This document shows positions 26,456-35,287 of a stretch of DNA of 64,000 bases, piece by piece (position 1 is the first letter of the stretch; each line of letters starts with the position of its first letter). The stretch covers positions 853,501 to 917,500 of the forward strand of contig NZ_ASWH01000001.1 in the NCBI RefSeq assembly GCF_000407545.1, in the 5' to 3' direction. Position numbers and translations under genes: made by a program. Origin of the DNA: Enterococcus gilvus ATCC BAA-350. Its GTDB lineage: Bacteria > Bacillota > Bacilli > Lactobacillales > Enterococcaceae. The notes beneath the pieces were generated by a model. It did not search any database and was not told the DNA's origin. It was given only the letters and a program-made list of their open reading frames with translations.

Positions 26456-29134
26456 TTGAAATCAAGAAAAGATGAAGTATTAGACGCATTGAGAGCAAAT
26501 CCTAACGAACTGACAGCCCAAGAGTTGGCGGATCAATTAGGCGTGGATCGGACCAATGTCAGCCGCTACTTGAATGAATTGATGAAGGACGGCACAGTAA
26601 AAAAAATCGACGGACGACCGGTAAAGTTTCAAATTACTACGGTGTCCACGGAAAAACATATTAATTTTGATAATTTGATTGGTCGCGAAGATTCTTTGAA
26701 GAGTCAAATTCAAAAATCAAAAGCCGCTATTTTATATCCTCCCCGCGGACTGCATACGATCATATTTGGCGAGACGGGAACAGGGAAAACGATGTTTGCG
26801 GAATGCATGTATCGCTTTGCTGTTTCTGCCAATGTATTAAATGAGACCGCCCCGTTTATCACGTTTAACTGTGCGGACTATGCACAAAATCCCCAGTTGC
26901 TTTACGGACATATTTTTGGAGTGAAGCGTGGCGCTTTTACCGGTGCAGAGGAAACACGAAAAGGGCTGATGGAACAAGCGGATGGAGGCATTTTATTCTT
27001 GGATGAAATTCATCGCTTGCCGCCGGAAGGACAGGAGATGCTTTTCACCTTTATTGATAAGGGCACGTTCCGTTCTCTGGGTGACGGTCAAGAAAAGAAA
27101 GCTTCCGTGCAGATCATTGGGGCAACGACAGAAACAAGTTCGACATTTTTGTCTACGTTTAATCGTCGAATCCCCATGCAGATCGAATTGCCTTCTTTGG
27201 CCGAACGTTCGTTAGACGAGCGACTAGCCATCATTAAAGAATTTCTTCAGCAGGAAGCCAATCGATTGATGCAGGAAATCGCGATCGATAAGCGGAGCTT
27301 GTTAGCCTTTCTTCTATATAATGCAGAAGGAAACATCGGGCAATTAAAACGAGACTTAAAATTAGTCTGCGCAAAGGCCTTTTTGCATCATCAAACCAAT
27401 AGTGAGTCAGACAAACTCATGATCGTAGAAGAAGACTTGCCTTTAGTAGTCCAAAAAGGCCTCTTGCGAATGAATGAAGTACAAGACAAACTCACTCCTT
27501 TTATGGATAAACGAAATCTTTATCTGACTTTGAAACCGGGGACGGAGGAAGTCGTTTGGGGGCAAGACCCAAATAAAGATATGGAAGTCTATCATTCTAT
27601 TACCTATAAGTTAGAAAAGCTAGGTCGTGAAAATTTATCTGAGATTGATTTGGAAGAATTGATTTCGGATGATGTCGATCAGTATTTTGAGACCTATGTT
27701 GAAGAGCTGTCACACACGAACGCCTATCGCGAAATTATTTCTGACGATCTGTGGAAGCTGGTGAATGAACTTTATGACTTTGCTTCAAGTCAAATGAACC
27801 GTGAGTACGATGAGAAAGTGCGTTTTGCGTTTGCATTGCATATCAATTCGACGATTGAACGAATTCGTGGCAATCAATTCATCTCTCACCCCAATTTAAA
27901 CGATATTCGTCGGAATTATTCAAAAGAGTTCCAATTAGCCATCGAATTGTCGAATCGGATCGAAGAAGCTTATGCCATTATGATTCCCTTAGATGAGATC
28001 GGCTTTATCACCATGTTTTTGACGATGGACAATCAAGAAGCGCAGCAGGTCGATGAACGGCAAGTCGCAGTGCTGGTAGTGATGCACGGAAAATCAACCG
28101 CATCAAGTATGCTGGAAACGGTCCAGGAGCTGTTGGGCACGACCAGCGGCATCGCCTTTAACATGCCCTTGACATTAAATACTGAGAAAATGTATGGTCA
28201 AATCAAAAATTATATCTCAGGAAAACGAGAAGAGTTCTCTGAAGGGATCATTCTTCTGACAGACATGGGTTCGCCTAATAATTTTGGGAATCTGATCTTT
28301 CATGAAATGGGGATTCGTACGCGAGTGATTTCTATGGCAAGTACGATGCTGGTATTGGAGAGCTTGCGCTTAGCTACATTGGGACGCTCTTTGGAGGAGA
28401 TTTACACCAGTGTGATTTCCATGTTCCAAACGATGGTCCGTCTAGAGGAGCCCACTCAAAAGGATGAAAAGAAAGTCATCATCGTTGCTTGCTTCACTGG
28501 CGAAGGCGTCTCTAAACGATTGAATGAAGTGGTCTCGCAGATCGTCAATCTGGAGGAGTTTGAAGTTATTCAGATGCAATCCTTGGAGCGAGAAAGCTTC
28601 AAGCACCGCATTGACCAGCTAATCACTCACAAAGATATCGTGGCGATCGTAGGAACGATGGAGATTCATTATCAAAAGATTCCATTTATTCCAGCAATGA
28701 ATCTATTTAAACGAGAAAAGATCTTAGAGTTTCAGGATCTGTTGGGAAGCACCATCACTTTGCCGGAGATGGTGGACTCCTTAACGAAGAACTTTTCTCC
28801 TGAATTGGATGTCAAAACATTGTTTTTATTGATTGATGATGTGTTGCAATTGATCCGTAAAGACCAGGAATTGATTATTGAGAATACGGCATTGCAGGCA
28901 TTGAGTGTCCATATTGCCTTTTTAGTGGATAAAATCAAAAAAGGCGAGAACCGCCCGACGTTCGAGAATGTAAAATACTTTCATCAACAGCATCGTGTGC
29001 GCTTCAATCAAACAGCAGCAAATCTCTCAGTGCTTGAAAAACAGTTTGGGGTTCGCTTTACTGAAGACGATATCGCTTACATCGTTAAGACCCTTGAAGA
29101 CAATCGAATCGAACTAGGATTGCACAGTGTGTAA
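26456..29134 (+). CDS. levR: LevR/CelR-type sigma-54 activator with PRD and PTS domains
   Basis: 892 residues from TTG (GGGAGGG upstream). N-terminal winged HTH (residues 1-60); AAA+ domain with Walker A GETGTGKT (about 105-112) and the sigma-54 contact loop GAFTGA (159-164); a first PRD (about 430-530) with FALHINST; an EIIA-Man-like domain with VVMHGKSTASS; an EIIB-like segment IIVACFTGEGVSK; and a second PRD with LSVHIAFLVDKI. It drives RNA polymerase-sigma-54 and is tuned by phosphorylation from PTS proteins. The -24/-12 site at 29197 shows its target is the adjacent PTS operon. Confidence 0.93.
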   Translation: MKSRKDEVLDALRANPNELTAQELADQLGVDRTNVSRYLNELMKDGTVKKIDGRPVKFQITTVSTEKHINFDNLIGREDSLKSQIQKSKAAILYPPRGLHTIIFGETGTGKTMFAECMYRFAVSANVLNETAPFITFNCADYAQNPQLLYGHIFGVKRGAFTGAEETRKGLMEQADGGILFLDEIHRLPPEGQEMLFTFIDKGTFRSLGDGQEKKASVQIIGATTETSSTFLSTFNRRIPMQIELPSLAERSLDERLAIIKEFLQQEANRLMQEIAIDKRSLLAFLLYNAEGNIGQLKRDLKLVCAKAFLHHQTNSESDKLMIVEEDLPLVVQKGLLRMNEVQDKLTPFMDKRNLYLTLKPGTEEVVWGQDPNKDMEVYHSITYKLEKLGRENLSEIDLEELISDDVDQYFETYVEELSHTNAYREIISDDLWKLVNELYDFASSQMNREYDEKVRFAFALHINSTIERIRGNQFISHPNLNDIRRNYSKEFQLAIELSNRIEEAYAIMIPLDEIGFITMFLTMDNQEAQQVDERQVAVLVVMHGKSTASSMLETVQELLGTTSGIAFNMPLTLNTEKMYGQIKNYISGKREEFSEGIILLTDMGSPNNFGNLIFHEMGIRTRVISMASTMLVLESLRLATLGRSLEEIYTSVISMFQTMVRLEEPTQKDEKKVIIVACFTGEGVSKRLNEVVSQIVNLEEFEVIQMQSLERESFKHRIDQLITHKDIVAIVGTMEIHYQKIPFIPAMNLFKREKILEFQDLLGSTITLPEMVDSLTKNFSPELDVKTLFLLIDDVLQLIRKDQELIIENTALQALSVHIAFLVDKIKKGENRPTFENVKYFHQQHRVRFNQTAANLSVLEKQFGVRFTEDDIAYIVKTLEDNRIELGLHSV

Positions 29135-29147
29135 TCCTAGTTTTTTT
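29113..29147 (+). terminator. Terminator of the levR-type gene
   Basis: CTAGGATT...AATCCTAG stem (29114-29140) followed by seven T; the stop codon lies inside it. It isolates the regulator from the sigma-54 operon. Confidence 0.88.
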
Positions 29148-29196
29148 GTGTGTAAGATGAAACCCTTATCATGACGGCTTCTGTGCACTGTAAAAG

Positions 29197-29213
29197 TTGG
29201 CACGGGAGTTGCT
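29197..29213 (+). promoter_or_regulatory. Sigma-54 (-24/-12) promoter of the PTS operon
   Basis: TTGGCAC (29197-29203), then GGGAG, then TTGCT (29209-29213) matches the consensus TGGCAC-N5-TTGC exactly. It sits 43 bases before the IIB start and just behind a sigma-54 activator gene with an intact GAFTGA loop. Upstream activator sites probably lie between 29140 and 29190 or inside levR. Confidence 0.92.
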
Positions 29214-29255
29214 TTATATAAAGTGTACAATAATAAAAATTGAGGAGTGTCATTT

Positions 29256-29573
29256 ATGAAAAGAATTATGTTAGTTTGTGCAGCAGGAATGAGTACCAGT
29301 TTATTAGTAACAAAAATGGAAAAAGCAGCAGAAGCAGAAGGATTGGAATCTGATATCTTTGCGGTCTCAGCTTCGGAAGCGGATTCTAAATTAGAAGATG
29401 CAAGCAAACCAGTAGATGTTTTACTATTAGGCCCACAAGTTCGTTTCATGAAGAGCCAATTTGAAACAAAACTTGCGGATAAAGGAATCCCAGTTGATGT
29501 CATCGATATGAAAGATTATGGCATGATGAATGGTGAAGCCGTTTTAAATACCGCATTAAAATTAATGAAATAA
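29256..29573 (+). CDS. celA: PTS lactose/cellobiose family EIIB component
   Basis: 105 residues from ATG 29256 (GAGGAG 8 bases upstream). N-terminal P-loop with the phosphorylated cysteine, MLVCAAGMSTSLLV, is the cellobiose-type IIB signature. It passes phosphate from IIA to the incoming sugar at IIC. First gene of the sigma-54 operon, with IIA and IIC downstream. Confidence 0.93.
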   Translation: MKRIMLVCAAGMSTSLLVTKMEKAAEAEGLESDIFAVSASEADSKLEDASKPVDVLLLGPQVRFMKSQFETKLADKGIPVDVIDMKDYGMMNGEAVLNTALKLMK

Positions 29574-29598
29574 TTGTCCGGAGGAGAGAGATAAGCAG

Positions 29599-29928
29599 AT
29601 GAGCGATACGATGAGTCAAGAACAATTAGAAGCAGTAATGGGGTTGATCATCAATGCCGGCAATGCGAAAAGCGATGCAATGGAAGCGATTCAAGCCGCT
29701 AAAGAAGGCAACTTTGATTTGGCGCAGGAAAAACTTGAAGCAGCCGACCAAGCATTAGTTGAAGCCCATCATTCTCAAACAGGGTTGTTAACAGAAGAAG
29801 CCAGCGGTAATCCAATGACCGTGACGCTTTTAGCAGTGCACAGTCAAGATCATTTGATGACTAGTATTACCTTCAATGATATGGCTAAAGAAGTCGTGGC
29901 CCTTTACAAACGTATAGGGAACGAATAG
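29599..29928 (+). CDS. celC: PTS lactose/cellobiose family EIIA component
   Basis: 109 residues, trimeric helical-bundle type. The active histidine is in LLAVHSQDHLMTS, and AHHSQTGLLTEEA matches the family helix. It takes phosphate from HPr and hands it to IIB. The N-terminal region GLIINAGNAKSDAMEAI fits the LicA/CelC group. Second gene of the operon; ribosome site GGAGAGAG. Confidence 0.93.
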   Translation: MSDTMSQEQLEAVMGLIINAGNAKSDAMEAIQAAKEGNFDLAQEKLEAADQALVEAHHSQTGLLTEEASGNPMTVTLLAVHSQDHLMTSITFNDMAKEVVALYKRIGNE

Positions 29929-29939
29929 GAAGTGATTAC

Positions 29940-31082
29940 GTGAAATTAGCTCGCGATCATGAAACGTTGAAAGCGATCACAGCTTTGGTTGAATATGCTT
30001 TTCGAAAGCAAGATCCGATCATTGATGATCCGCTCTTTTTATCACGTTACGAACACGCGGATTGTTATGGAGTGTATCAAGACAATGAATTGACGAACTT
30101 AGTGATGGCCAATCATTTCGAGATGCAGCTCTTTCAACAAAAAGTAAAAATGGCTGGTGTTGGGTACGTAGCGAGTTATCCGGAATACCGAGGCAAGGGC
30201 GGCATCAGCAGCATCATGTCCGAACTTTTGTCTGATCTGTATGATCAAGGCGTGGCGGTTTCTCAGCTTGCTCCTTTTTCTGAAGATTTTTATCGTAAAT
30301 TCGGGTACGAACCTACAAGCCGAAGAAAAACATACCGCATCCCGGCACTAGCTTTTACTTATTTAAAAAGTGAAAGAAGGGGGACTATCAAACGCGGATC
30401 TTGGCAGCAATTGAAGCCTGAGATCCAATCCATTTACCAACGCTTGCTAACACAGCAGCAAGTCGGAACAGTGATCCGAGAAGAGTGGTGGTGGGAACGT
30501 CTAAACGACTATTATCCACATCGTTTTTATGCGGTAGCTTTCGATGATGCTGGTGAGGCGAAGGGTTACATTATTTATCGAATGCAAGGAAACACATTAG
30601 TAGTCGATGAGCTCGCTTACGAGGACGAACTCGCGATGCGAAAATTATTAACGTACTTGAAATCCCATGTCTCATCATTTGAAGAATTTCTTTATCATGC
30701 TCCTGTTCATGAATGCATAGAAAAATGTTTTCTTGAGCAAGACTATTTCACGATTACTTTGGAACCGTATATGATGAGTCGAATTATTGACATCACGCAA
30801 TTATTACCGAAACTTCCGATAAAGCAACAAGAAATTATTTTAGAAGTAACTGAAGATAAGGAATGTCCTTGGAATGTTGGTAGCTGGCAGATCAGTCAGG
30901 GGACGTGTCAAAAAGTACAAAAAGCAGGCGATGTCAAAGCCTCTATCCACGGGTGGAGCGAATTATTACTAGGCGAATTATCTTTAGCTGAAGGACTTTT
31001 CTTCGGGAAAGTCACTGCGTCAAAAGACGTTGCGTTAGATATTTTTCCAAAAGGAAAACAAAGTTTTTATGATTATTTTTAA
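29940..31082 (+). CDS. Eis-like GNAT acetyltransferase inside the PTS operon
   Basis: 380 residues from GTG (AGGAAGTGA upstream). N-terminal GNAT domain with acetyl-CoA motif VASYPEYRGKGGISS and the Eis-typical FSEDFYRKFGYE; a second degenerate GNAT part with RMQGNTLVVDELAY; and a C-terminal SCP2-like domain. This three-part order is the Eis family, which acetylates lysines, aminoglycosides or small amines. It lies between IIA (11 bases) and IIC (19 bases), so it is co-expressed with sugar uptake; an amino-sugar or protein target is possible but not shown. Confidence 0.8.
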   Translation: MKLARDHETLKAITALVEYAFRKQDPIIDDPLFLSRYEHADCYGVYQDNELTNLVMANHFEMQLFQQKVKMAGVGYVASYPEYRGKGGISSIMSELLSDLYDQGVAVSQLAPFSEDFYRKFGYEPTSRRKTYRIPALAFTYLKSERRGTIKRGSWQQLKPEIQSIYQRLLTQQQVGTVIREEWWWERLNDYYPHRFYAVAFDDAGEAKGYIIYRMQGNTLVVDELAYEDELAMRKLLTYLKSHVSSFEEFLYHAPVHECIEKCFLEQDYFTITLEPYMMSRIIDITQLLPKLPIKQQEIILEVTEDKECPWNVGSWQISQGTCQKVQKAGDVKASIHGWSELLLGELSLAEGLFFGKVTASKDVALDIFPKGKQSFYDYF

Positions 31083-31101
31083 ATTAGGGGGACTATAAAA
31101 A

Positions 31102-32367
31102 ATGGATAAATTTGTCAATTTTATGGAAAAACACTTTATCCCGGTTGCTTCAAAAATCGGTAATCAGCGTCACTTAGTCGCGATTCGGGATTCATTTATG
31201 GTAACAATGCCGCTAATGATCCTAGGAGCGTTAGCAGTAATGATCAACAACTTGTCACTTTCGATCCCAGCCTTTGGTAACTTCATGAACGGTATCTTCG
31301 GCGGCGAATCATGGAAAGGCTTCGGGGGCGCTGTTTGGAACGGAACATTTGGTGTTCTTTCTGTATTCATCGCGTTCTTAGTAGCTTACAATTTAGCTCG
31401 CCACTATGGAAAAGATCCAATCGCAACAGGTGTTGTTTCAGTGGCATCATTCTTCACTTTAGGAGCAGCAACTAGCGGAATGAACTCTTCAGGTTTGTTT
31501 GTTGCCTTGATCGTGGGTATGGTCGTTGCAGAATTATTCACTCGTTTAGTGGGTAGTCCAAAATTAGTTATCAAAATGCCTGATGGCGTGCCGCCAGCAG
31601 TTGCACGTTCATTCGCGTCACTATTCCCAGCGATGATCGTTATCTCGATCTTTGGTTTAATTGCTGCGATTATTGCAGGTTTCGGTGTAGAAGATATGTT
31701 TGCTGCTTTCTACGCAGCTGTTCAAGAACCATTCATGAGCTTAGCAAATTCATACGGCTCAGCGTTACTCATTGCTTTCATCACACCATTCTTATGGTTC
31801 TTCGGTTTACACGGTGCCAACATGATCGATCCCTTCATGCAAGCAATCAATGCGCCAGCGATTGAAGCAAATGCAAATGCATTGGCAGCAGGTAAAGCAG
31901 CTCCGTATATCGTGAACAAACCATTCATCGATTCATTTGTAAACATGGGTGGTACAGGTGTAACGATCGGTTTGATCATTGCTATCTACTTAGTTGGACG
32001 TAAAAACAAACCATTTATGGTCGTAAACAACTTGGCAGCAGCTCCTGGTATCTTCAACATCAATGAACCTTTGATGTTCGGTCTGCCATTAGTGTTGAAT
32101 CCAATTATGTTTATCCCGTTCATTTTGACACCAATGGTCTGTGTAACAACAGCTTACTTTGCGACGAAATTCGGTTTAGTGCCGCCAGCAACAGTAATGC
32201 CGCCATGGGTAACTCCTCCAATCATTGGTGGATTCTTAGCTACTCAAAGCTTCTCCGGCGCCATCTTGGCAGCAGTGAACTTAGTAATCTCAATCGCAAT
32301 GTATGTACCATTCGTATCCTTAGCAACAAGACAAGAATTGAAAAAAGTTAAAGAAGCAGAAGCTTAA
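31102..32367 (+). CDS. celB: PTS lactose/cellobiose family EIIC permease
   Basis: 421 residues, about 10 membrane segments; N-terminus MDKFVNFMEKHFIPVASKIG, the LIAFITPFLWFFGLHGANMID loop and the FNINEPLMFGLPLVLNP sugar-site motif define the LacE/CelB IIC family. It translocates a beta-glucoside-type disaccharide, phosphorylated by IIB during transport. Ribosome site TAGGGGG. Substrate is constrained only by the downstream GH1 and MupG-like genes. Confidence 0.93.
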   Translation: MDKFVNFMEKHFIPVASKIGNQRHLVAIRDSFMVTMPLMILGALAVMINNLSLSIPAFGNFMNGIFGGESWKGFGGAVWNGTFGVLSVFIAFLVAYNLARHYGKDPIATGVVSVASFFTLGAATSGMNSSGLFVALIVGMVVAELFTRLVGSPKLVIKMPDGVPPAVARSFASLFPAMIVISIFGLIAAIIAGFGVEDMFAAFYAAVQEPFMSLANSYGSALLIAFITPFLWFFGLHGANMIDPFMQAINAPAIEANANALAAGKAAPYIVNKPFIDSFVNMGGTGVTIGLIIAIYLVGRKNKPFMVVNNLAAAPGIFNINEPLMFGLPLVLNPIMFIPFILTPMVCVTTAYFATKFGLVPPATVMPPWVTPPIIGGFLATQSFSGAILAAVNLVISIAMYVPFVSLATRQELKKVKEAEA

Positions 32368-32379
32368 TTGATAACAAAA

Positions 32380-32413
32380 AAGGGGGTGCGGATCACTGGA
32401 TTCCACCCTCTTT
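32380..32413 (+). terminator. Weak hairpin between IIC and GH1 genes
   Basis: AAGGGGGTG pairs with CACCCTCTTT (one mismatch) around an inner GGAT/ATTCC stem, followed by only a short T-run. It probably lowers, rather than stops, transcription into the hydrolase genes. Confidence 0.6.
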
Positions 32414-32456
32414 ATTCGTTAAAAAATACTATTTTTAAGAATGAGGTAGAACAATA

Positions 32457-33845
32457 ATGAAAACTTTTCCAACAAATTTTTGGTGGGGCGCAGCCACATC
32501 TGGACCACAAAGCGAAGGACGCTTCAACAAAAAACATGCGAATGTCTTTGACTATCATTTCGAGATCGAACCGGAAAAATTCCATAATCATGTAGGACCG
32601 GATGTCGCTTCGAATTTTTACAACAGCTACAAAGAAGACATTTCTATGATGCGCTCGATCGGCATGAACAGCTTACGGACCAGCATCCAATGGAGCCGCT
32701 TGATCGATGATTTAGAAACAAATACGGTGAATCAAGACGCTGTCGACTTTTATAACAATGTGATCGACACAATGTTGGCAGAGGGCATGACACCTGTGAT
32801 GAATCTGCACCATTTTGATTTGCCAGTAGAATTGTACGATACATACGGCGGCTGGGAATCAAAGAAAGTGGTGGATCTGTATGTAGGATTTGCTGAGAAA
32901 TGTTTTGAATTGTTTGGTGATCGTGTGAAATACTGGGCGACGCACAATGAACCAATGGTGGTAGTAGAAGGCGAATACTTATTCCAATTCCACTATCCAA
33001 ATATCGTTGATGGAAAAAAAGCGGTACAAGTGGCCTACAATTTGAATTTAGCTTCTGCGAAAGCCATCCAAGCATTCCGCAAATTAAACATTGAGAATGC
33101 GCAAATCGGAACGATTCTAAATCTGACACCGACTTATGCAGCTTCCGACGCGCCGGAAGATCAAGAGGCTGCGCGTATTGCGGAGCTTTGGAACAATAAA
33201 ATGTTTTTGGAACCCGCAGTGTATGGACATTTCCCTGCTGAATTGGAAGAGCTGTTGACGAAGGACAAGGTTTTATGGGAAACAACGGACGAAGAAAAAG
33301 ACATTTTAAAGAATAATACGGTTGATTTCTTAGGGGTGAACTTCTATCATCCGAATCGCGTGAAAGCACCCGATGTTGCACCAAACTCCGTTGGCGAGTG
33401 GATGCCTGATCGGTATTATGATGCATATGATATGCCTGGTCGCCGAGTGAATTTGGACCGCGGATGGGAAATCTATCCGAAAGCACTTTACGATATCGCT
33501 GTAAATATCAAAGAAAACTATAAGAACATTCCGTGGTACGTATCTGAAAATGGTATGGGTGTTTCTAATGAAGACCGCTTTAAAAACACGGCAGGCATGA
33601 TCGAAGACGATTATCGGATCGATTTTGTCCAAGAACATCTGGAATGGCTGCATAAAGGAATCGAAGAAGGATCAAATTGCTTCGGCTATCATATGTGGAC
33701 ACCGATCGACTGCTGGTCTTGGTTGAATTCCTATAAGAACCGCTACGGTTTCATTTCAAATAATATTCATACACAAATCAAGACTGTTAAAAAATCAGGC
33801 TACTGGTTCAAAGAAGTGACTGAACGAAACGGATTAGCAGACTAA
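32457..33845 (+). CDS. GH1 family 6-phospho-beta-glucosidase-like hydrolase
   Basis: 462 residues. GH1 hallmarks: N-terminal FWWGAATSGPQSEG, acid/base glutamate in THNEPMV, nucleophile glutamate in YVSENGMGV, and C-terminal GYHMWTPIDCWSWLNSYKNRYG with the KNRYG region typical of phospho-glycosidases. It hydrolyses the phosphorylated disaccharide made by the PTS upstream to a free sugar and a sugar 6-phosphate. ATG with GAGGTAG upstream. Confidence 0.92.
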   Translation: MKTFPTNFWWGAATSGPQSEGRFNKKHANVFDYHFEIEPEKFHNHVGPDVASNFYNSYKEDISMMRSIGMNSLRTSIQWSRLIDDLETNTVNQDAVDFYNNVIDTMLAEGMTPVMNLHHFDLPVELYDTYGGWESKKVVDLYVGFAEKCFELFGDRVKYWATHNEPMVVVEGEYLFQFHYPNIVDGKKAVQVAYNLNLASAKAIQAFRKLNIENAQIGTILNLTPTYAASDAPEDQEAARIAELWNNKMFLEPAVYGHFPAELEELLTKDKVLWETTDEEKDILKNNTVDFLGVNFYHPNRVKAPDVAPNSVGEWMPDRYYDAYDMPGRRVNLDRGWEIYPKALYDIAVNIKENYKNIPWYVSENGMGVSNEDRFKNTAGMIEDDYRIDFVQEHLEWLHKGIEEGSNCFGYHMWTPIDCWSWLNSYKNRYGFISNNIHTQIKTVKKSGYWFKEVTERNGLAD

Positions 33846-33864
33846 GAATAACTGGAGGAAGAGA

Positions 33865-34956
33865 ATGAAACGTGAATTAGGTATTTCGGTCTATCCCGAT
33901 CATAGTGATCCGCAAGCGGATCGCGCGTATATCAAAAAGGCGGCAGAGCTTGGCTATACGCGTATTTTCATGAGTATGCTGGAAGTGACGGAAGGCAAAG
34001 AAAAAGTCAGTGAAAAATTCGGTAGCATCATCCATTACGCGAAGGATCTGGGGTTTGAAACAGTTCTAGATATCGCGCCATCGATTTTTGATGATTTGGG
34101 TATTTCTTATGACGACCTGAGCTTTTTCGCCGCACTTGGTGCAGAAGGTATTCGGTTGGATGAAGGCTTTGATGGAAATAAAGAGGCAATGCTGAGTTAT
34201 AATCCGGAGGGTCTGGCCATTGAGCTGAACATGAGTAATAATGTTGCTTATTTGGACAACATCTTATCCTATGAAGCAAACGAACCATTTATCTATGGGT
34301 GTCACAATTTCTATCCTCAAGAAGGTTCTGCCTTGCCCTACGACTTTTTTATCAGTTGCAGTGAACGTTTCAAGGGACACGGCATTAAGACGGCTGCGTT
34401 TATTACGAGCCATGATGCGGAATACGGCCCATGGGATATCAATGATGGCTTGCCTACACTAGAGATGCATCGCCATCTGCCGATTGATTTACAAGCACGC
34501 CACATGTTTGCAACGGGAGTGATCGATACAGTCATCATCGGCAATGCCTATGCTTCTGATGACGAATTGGAAAAAGTAGCAGCCGTCGATCGGTACAAAG
34601 TAAGTCTTGGCATTGAATTCGTACCTGAAGCAACAGAAATCGAGCGCAAAATCGTCGCTGATCCAAAGCATTTCCGTCGGGGTGATATTACGTCAACAGC
34701 CGTCCGGTCAACGATGGTTCGAGTGAAATATGCCAGCGAGGCAAATCCTGCTCACGACAATACGCAAGAATTTCAAGTGGGAGACATCGTTGTAGGGAAT
34801 GATGAATTTGGAAAATATAAAAATGAATTGCAGATCGTTTTAGAACCTCATAGTGATTCTCGCAAAAATTTAGTCGGAAAAATACCGCAAGAAGAAGTGA
34901 TCATGCTGGACTTTTTGAAGCCTTGGGCGAAATTTCAATTCGTTCCTAAAAATTAA
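33865..34956 (+). CDS. MupG/DUF871-family TIM-barrel protein
   Basis: 363 residues starting RELGISVYPDHSD, with a TIM-barrel N-terminal half (residues about 1-230, including GAEGIRLDEGFDGN and CHNFYPQEGS) and a C-terminal small-barrel half starting near FRRGDITSTAVRS. This is the DUF871 family, whose studied staphylococcal member MupG is a 6-phospho-N-acetylmuramidase cleaving MurNAc-6P-GlcNAc. Its place after a GH1 gene in a PTS operon suggests a phospho-disaccharide hydrolase. Gap to GH1 is 19 bases. Substrate not proven. Confidence 0.85.
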   Translation: MKRELGISVYPDHSDPQADRAYIKKAAELGYTRIFMSMLEVTEGKEKVSEKFGSIIHYAKDLGFETVLDIAPSIFDDLGISYDDLSFFAALGAEGIRLDEGFDGNKEAMLSYNPEGLAIELNMSNNVAYLDNILSYEANEPFIYGCHNFYPQEGSALPYDFFISCSERFKGHGIKTAAFITSHDAEYGPWDINDGLPTLEMHRHLPIDLQARHMFATGVIDTVIIGNAYASDDELEKVAAVDRYKVSLGIEFVPEATEIERKIVADPKHFRRGDITSTAVRSTMVRVKYASEANPAHDNTQEFQVGDIVVGNDEFGKYKNELQIVLEPHSDSRKNLVGKIPQEEVIMLDFLKPWAKFQFVPKN

Positions 34957-34992
34957 ATTTGAAGCGAATGAAAAAAAGATGAATGATCTTTA

Positions 34993-35021
34993 TTGACAAA
35001 CCCAATAAAGGCGTGTAAAGT
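34993..35021 (+). promoter_or_regulatory. Promoter of the T-box leader
   Basis: TTGACA (34993-34998), 17-base spacer, TAAAGT (35016-35021); transcription would start about 35028, at the foot of Stem I. Confidence 0.7.
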
Positions 35022-35287
35022 ATGACTCAACTTAATCAAACGACAGTGAAAAGAAGAGTAGCAGTTCATTTGTTCCCAGAGAGTCTCTGGTTGGTGAAAA
35101 GAGACGGCAATGAGTTGTGAACCACATCTTTGAGTCGATCAACTGAAGAAAGTAGGTTGGTCCGGGAGAGCCCGTTATAGCGGAGGTCAGATTGACCAGT
35201 TGAGATCGTTCGTTGTGAGACGACGATGAAAAAAGGTGGAACCACGTAACTACGTCCTTTAGCCCTAGCGGCTAAAGGACTTTTTTT
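35022..35287 (+). promoter_or_regulatory. T-box riboswitch with first antiterminator/terminator module
   Basis: Stem I foot GACTCAA (35024-35030) pairs with TTGAGTC (35130-35136). The leader has AGTGAAAAGAAGAGTAGCAG, the AGAGAGTC...GGTTGGTGAAAAGAGAC distal-loop region, and GAACCACATC on the specifier side. CAC (35123-35125, His, followed by a purine) is the best specifier reading; ACC/ACA (Thr) cannot be excluded. Antiterminator: AAAGG (35232-35236), bulge TGGAACC (35237-35243), ACGT/ACGT, CCTTT (35256-35260). Competing terminator: GTCCTTTAGCC (35254-35264) with GGCTAAAGGAC (35270-35280) and seven T. Uncharged tRNA binding allows expression of the ABC transporter. Confidence 0.93.

Noticed and set aside
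29114..29140. Hairpin at the end of the levR-type gene as an activator binding site
   Set aside because: It has a T-run and overlaps the stop codon, so a terminator is the simpler reading.
32644..33486. 280-residue open frame on the minus strand inside the GH1 gene
   Set aside because: Shadow of a well-supported GH1 gene with both catalytic motifs; no ribosome site and no recognisable protein pattern.
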